Below, piece after piece: positions 59,917-64,000 of a DNA stretch of 64,000 nt. Position numbers and translations under genes: made by a program. Within the stretch, counting starts at the first letter, position 1, and the number at the start of each line of letters is the position of its first letter. The notes beneath the pieces were generated by a model. It was not told where the DNA came from. It made no database searches and was given only the letters and a program-made list of their open reading frames with translations. The stretch is from Bullera alba (taxonomy: Eukaryota > Basidiomycota > Tremellomycetes > Tremellales > Bulleraceae), in the NCBI GenBank assembly GCA_001600095.1, contig BCIX01000004.1:1368586-1432585 (forward strand), given 5' to 3'.

Positions 59917-61199
59917 TCAGAATGCAACGACCTTCGGCTTGGTCTTTGTCGTCTTGACTCCCGCTCCGGCCGCCGACCTGACCACTGGAGCCGGGGCCTG
60001 AACACCTGGTCCCTCTGACACCGGCTGTTCCGCTATCGCCGAAGCTATACCCCGGCCACCATCCTCATAAGCGGCCTTCGGTCCCCTCTGGCCATTGTTT
60101 GCCGGAGCATGTCTCTTGTTCTTTCGACCCCCTTCTTGGAATTTACCCGCTCGGATACTCTCCCTGCTCTCCACCATGAAGTCATCCTCGTCGGCGCCTA
60201 GATTCGAATGACGACCGAGGAAGACTTCGCCACTACGTGCTCGAGCCTCTTTCTCCTGTTTAGCCTCCTCAGGGCAATCTTTCGCTCGGTGAGCGGTAGA
60301 TCCGCAGACTTTGCAAGAGCCGCCGTTGACGTACACCCCTTTCGTGTTGCTAGGGCAGAGGGAGGATAGGTGCCCGGTAGACAGGCATATGTAGCATGTG
60401 GCGAATGGAGTTGGGTTGGTGGGATCCAGCGCTTCGGGACAGTTGCCGAGTGAATGAGAAGTGGAGTTACACCTATATTGTAGGCATTAGTCCACTTGTC
60501 CGGGATGCGAGCATCGAGCCATGTGCTGGATGGTCCCGCAACCACTCACCTATAACACTTTCCGCCGACAACGTCCCCGCCTTTCTTTCCCTTCTTCCGT
60601 TTCATTCCCTTCCCCTCAGTCGTCCCCTCTTCGCCTGCATCCTCGCCTCCTGCCGCATCGCCGAGGAGTGTTGCCGACCCTTCCTGCTTCTCCAGCGCCA
60701 GAAGCACATTCGGGCAATCCCTCGCTGCGTGACCTAGCGATCGACAGGCGAAACATGTTACTTGGGAGTTCCGCTCATCGGCTCGTTTCACCCTTCTCAA
60801 CTCTGCCAGCTCGGTCGACATCTTCGCCCGTTCTACGAAGCTCATTCAGCTCCTACTCTTCACCACGCGGGGTGAATCGATGGACTCACTGGCTAATCTG
60901 GGATCCCGGCCCCATCCTTGGCTAGCCCCACCACCACCACCACCGCCTTCGGGCCTTGGAGGTCTACCTGAACGTGCAGGTACCGAAGGTGCTGGCTCGG
61001 AGCCTTCTGGTAAGGGGACTTTGCCCCGAGTTCCCCTGCGCTTCCTCTTCTTCGCAGGAGCAGCGGCTGCAGTCGCATTTTGAGCAGATGTGGAAGGGCC
61101 AGCATCGGGATTGGCGTCTGTGATGGGAGCTGATTTCTCTTCAGCGGCGGACTCGACAAACCGCCGTTTGGGCATTCCAATGTTGGTGAATCGTGCCAT
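59917..61199 (-). CDS. CCHC zinc-knuckle protein (ZCCHC9-like)
   Basis: A probable nucleolar RNA-binding protein of the ZCCHC9 type. Exon 1 (MARFTNIGMPKRRF) is Ala/Pro/Gly-rich and basic (KKRKRRGTRGK). The intron after RLA uses the acceptor CTTCGTAG to give KRAKMSTELAEL. Four knuckles follow in tandem: CFACRSLGHAARDC, CYRCNSTSHSLGNC (split by an intron), CYICLSTGHLSSLC with the family motif PSNTKGVYVNGGSC, and CKVCGSTAHRAKDC. The C terminus is Lys/Arg/Gly-rich and ends KTTKTKPKVVAF. The ATG is at 61197-61199. Human ZCCHC9 has the same four knuckles with PDNPKGLYADGG. Function in ribosome biogenesis is inferred from family. Confidence 0.88.
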
Positions 61200-61537
61200 G
61201 GCGGTAAAAGCAATTTGCTATGCGGAATGTGAAGGATTAATAAAAGTCTCTGCAGGGCCCAATTCCCTGTCGACACACTGGCTCGAGATGTAGATGGCGT
61301 AGAAGTAACGAGGTTGACTATGCTGTATGGCCGCCAACTCCTGCAGTGCTGCACGATGCACTGACTTTTCTCGCCGCTCAACAAACGTCACGTCACGTGA
61401 TGCGGGGAGGTGGGTTGAGACTTGCGTGCCTGAAACGGCGAGCTTTCGGTTGACTTTCGAGGTCGAGCATTCGAGATAGCTGAACAGCTGGTGATCCTTG
61501 TCCACGGCCCGTCAGCAGCAGACGATCGCACGCTAAA
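61200..61537. promoter_or_regulatory. Divergent promoter, ZCCHC9-like and RRF genes
   Basis: 338 bases between ATG codons. An exact CACGTGA-type element (CGTCACGTGATG) lies at about 61388-61402, which could be an E-box site of basic-helix factors. Confidence 0.5.
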
Positions 61538-62473
61538 ATGAGAGCATCATCATCTACAACCATCCTGCGAGCAGCCGCAAGAGCTTTCGCTCCAGCCCCT
61601 TTGCCCGCTCGAACAACTGCAGTCAGGGCGGCAGTCGCCTTCCGACCATTATCCACCTCTGTGCCCTTACTGAAGAAGAGCAAGGCGGCAGCGACGAAGA
61701 AATCACAAAAGCAGGGCAAGGAGCATGAAGAAGTGGAAGGCGGTGATAAAGTTCGTTACGAGCAATCACTCGAAGCGGACGCCGATGCCATTCTGGAGAA
61801 AACTCAGTCAAAGATGGAAAAGTCGGTAGAGTGGGCAAAAGGCCTCGTGTATGATGCTGTGGAGAGGGGAAGGGGCAGAGTCTCACCAGGTGAGTCGCAC
61901 GGTGCTTCTGGGATGAGAAACGATGCTTATAGAGGTGGACAGCCCTATTGGACGGAGTCAAAGTCGAGGTTGAGGGCATGGGGATGCAAAATCTCAACAC
62001 CGTGGCGTCGATCACTGTCAAAGGCAACGTGTTGTTCATCAGCGTCTGGGATCAGAGTGTGAGTCTTCAAGTACGCCATGCTGTATTATACTTGACGCCG
62101 TTTCTGTTTAGCATATGAAAGACGTCCAGTCGGCAGTCAGAAAAGCCAATATCCCAGGTGTTTCACCTCAAAGAGTGGACGACACCTCATTTAGATGTCC
62201 AATAGCCAGGTACGTTCGCCCACCTCATCTTACCATGAAAGGAAACTGACTTGACAATGCAGACCCACGTTCGAGCTGCGTCAAGAATTGATCAAGTCGA
62301 TTGGCGCGAACATCGAGACTGCTAAGAATCAAGTCCGGAAAGCTAGAACGGATGGGTTGAACAGTCTAGGCGGGAAGGGAGAGCCAGGGACGGACGACGT
62401 GCAGAAGCTCGCTGATAAGTTTGGAGGGATGCTGGATGATAGTCTGTCTCAGCTGAAGAAGGAGCTGGCTTAG
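61538..62473 (+). CDS. RRF1: Mitochondrial ribosome recycling factor
   Basis: Splits mitochondrial ribosomes after termination. Four exons. MRASSSTTILRAAARAFAPAPL is a classical basic presequence (to about residue 45), then a Lys-rich link. RRF domain: AILEKTQSKMEKSVEWAK starts the long helix, LLDGVKVEVEGMGMQNLNTVASITVKG is domain II, ISVWDQSHMKDVQSAVRKANI leads back, and domain I ends with RQELIKSIGANIETAKNQVRKARTDGL and DKFGGMLDDSLSQLKKELA. The introns fall after VSP, after WDQS and after PIAR. The family has RxxAxxxVRxxRRD; here NQVRKARTDG. Identification is secure. Confidence 0.92.
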
Positions 62474-62957
62474 GTGTACTCATTCCGCATCGCAGGATGA
62501 GTCGGGTATACAGACTACAGAGCATGCATTGCTCAATCTAGCAGAATCGCGGGTATCGATCCCACTCATGGACACGGTGGGAGGAAGGATATGGTGTTCA
62601 AAATGCTCCTAGATGAAAGGCACAAGGACCCATGCTGAAGTTTGGAACTCCGCGGATGGTCAGGTACCATCAAAATGACGTGTCTGAAGGAACGACAAGG
62701 CGAGCGTTGAGCGAGATGACCTGAGATGACGAAGGGGTGTGTTTTGATGGGGGTTGTGGGAGATCTGTTGGTGAGGTATGATATCATCGACTTGCCTCCT
62801 CCACGTGAACTGCGGCATACATAAACCAGGACAAGTGTGAAGATCTTCTCGACTCGTCAATCATCTCAAGAATCACGAGCACTGTCACACCACAACATCA
62901 CTACTCGCATACCTGCCTACTCGCTACCCCACACAAACCCATCTCAACTCACTCGAC
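62474..62957. other. Intergenic region
   Basis: 484 bases between two plus-strand genes. No exon or repeat was recognised. Confidence 0.5.
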
Positions 62958-63364
62958 ATGTTCGGCTCTCGACCTACCCGCAGTGGCACATATCGCCAAA
63001 ACCGAATCAGAGGTCTGAAAGCCGTGAGTGAGAGCTCCATCCCCACTTCACCAGCTCTCGTCTTCGTCCTGCCGGTCACTGACTCATGATCACTGCTCAG
63101 GCAATCAACAACCCACGCACAACGTCAGCCGGACGCGCAGAGGCGAAGCATGATCTACACACGATGGGCGTGAAAGCAAACAAGTGAGTGCCCGATGGAT
63201 TGAAGTGCCACCCTCGATGGTCGAGGCTGACTGTTAAAATCGACAGACCTAGCTTGGGGACACGATTGCGACATCTCTTCCACCTACCTGGCAAGTCACA
63301 CCACAGAAACGCCCATGTCTCACACACGACTATCCACCCAAGGAGGGCGGGGACGTATTACTAG
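62958..63364 (+). CDS. Small basic protein, Con-6-like
   Basis: Three exons give 87-88 residues: MFGSRPTRSGTYRQNR in exon 1 (62958-63023), NNPRTTSAGRAEAKHDLHTMG in exon 2, and PSLGTRLRHLFHLPGKSHH in exon 3, ending RRAGTYY and TAG at 63362-63364. The central GLKAAINNP...GRAEAKHDL matches the GYKA-x-x-NPN-x-S-x-x-A-x-x-x-A pattern of the conidiation-specific Con-6 family, small fungal proteins expressed in spores or under stress. The protein is strongly basic and His-rich. The match is to a short motif only, so family assignment is tentative. Confidence 0.6.
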
Positions 63365-64000
63365 GAGCTCAAGGTATAAGGACCCTTGGCAAGCTGGAGC
63401 CCACGACAGACGGAATGCTACAGCCTACATCTCGAGGCTTGAACGGGAGATACACTGTACCGCAATCGTTATCGATCTTGTCTTTCTGTCATACACGATA
63501 TATACTGGTCTGATACCCATCCTCTTCTGTGATCTCATCCATCGTCTCTTCGAAAGATGTGGAAGACAGAGGCAAGCGACGCTGAGACTGCCACAGTTAC
63601 CGTCTCTATGCCGCAACGGACCTGGCCAGCTATTACGGTATTTGCCACCCTGCTAACCTGTGTTTCGGCTCGGGACTAGTAATTTCGTAATTGCAATATT
63701 TGGTCCCGCGTCGTGTTTCAGATCTGGATTTCGCACGTTCTCTCCTTTTCCTTATCGACCCGTGTCGGGGGGTGGATGATGGTGACGGCTGTCACGCTGG
63801 TCTTCACACTCTACACCATACTAGTCCGTCGTCATACTGTGCACATCATCAGGGACTACTAGCACCGCGTCAACGACTCGGTTGCTCCGCTCATTTGTCG
63901 CCTCGCAACGATAAACAACGTCACTCGGATAGTCGGATCACCTTAAGGTGCTAACAATCCAGTACCCAGTCGCGTCACATCCTCACACACCAATCACACC
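63365..64000. other. Right-hand end without recognised gene
   Basis: No exon with family signal was found in the last 636 bases. Plus-strand open frames here lack a plausible splice structure. A gene beginning or ending beyond the window cannot be excluded. Confidence 0.5.

Noticed and set aside
63315..63954. Open frames with hydrophobic stretches at the right end
   Set aside because: They overlap the small Con-6-like gene or lack any splice structure and family signal.

Overview
The window is nuclear DNA from a basidiomycete fungus, most likely a carotenoid-forming yeast of the Tremellomycetes. Genes lie close together on both strands and most are cut by many introns of about 40-60 bases with GTGAGT- or GTAAGT-like donors and CTGAC-like branch sites. 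The gene set fits that group: a fused lycopene cyclase/phytoene synthase, an ERT1-type zinc-cluster regulator, a TOK-type potassium channel and basidiomycete surface proteins. No transposon, tRNA, rRNA or CRISPR array was seen. All gene models were built by eye from splice sites and family motifs.

Layout. 1-4.1 kb: the 3' part of glucose-6-phosphate isomerase and a single-pass surface protein. 4.4-10.3 kb, minus strand: a DUF2415/WD40 protein and the ERT1-like regulator. 11.2-18.8 kb, plus strand: a coiled-coil protein, a GNAT acetyltransferase, a low-molecular-weight tyrosine phosphatase and an AIF/FSP1-like flavoprotein. 19.0-32.8 kb, minus strand: REV3, the MRS2 magnesium channel, an SLC35-type transporter and an AP-1/AP-2 beta adaptin. 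33.1-41.9 kb: a BolA protein facing MAP1, then divergent IMP2 and an IBTK-like ankyrin/RCC1/BTB protein. 42.0-48.6 kb, minus strand: a tandem pair of unrecognised genes, a low-complexity protein and a second zinc-cluster regulator. 48.9-64 kb: TOK channel, ribosomal protein eL43, GTP cyclohydrolase I, crtYB, SUA5, an OCA/SIW14-type phosphatase, a ZCCHC9-like protein, mitochondrial ribosome recycling factor and a small Con-6-like protein.

The genes are mostly independent housekeeping units, not a pathway cluster. Several products belong to mitochondria (MRS2, IMP2, BolA, RRF, the mitochondrial form of SUA5 and possibly the AIF-like protein).

The strongest observations concern splicing. The phosphatase P-loop at about 14.9-15.1 kb is assembled through a 3-base and a 6-base exon. 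The second selectivity filter of the TOK channel is interrupted at 50177-50215 by what reads as a 39-base AT-AC intron that is in frame and free of stops. The tandem gene pair at 42.0-44.5 kb, with duplicated upstream DNA, is the best candidate for something lineage-specific.
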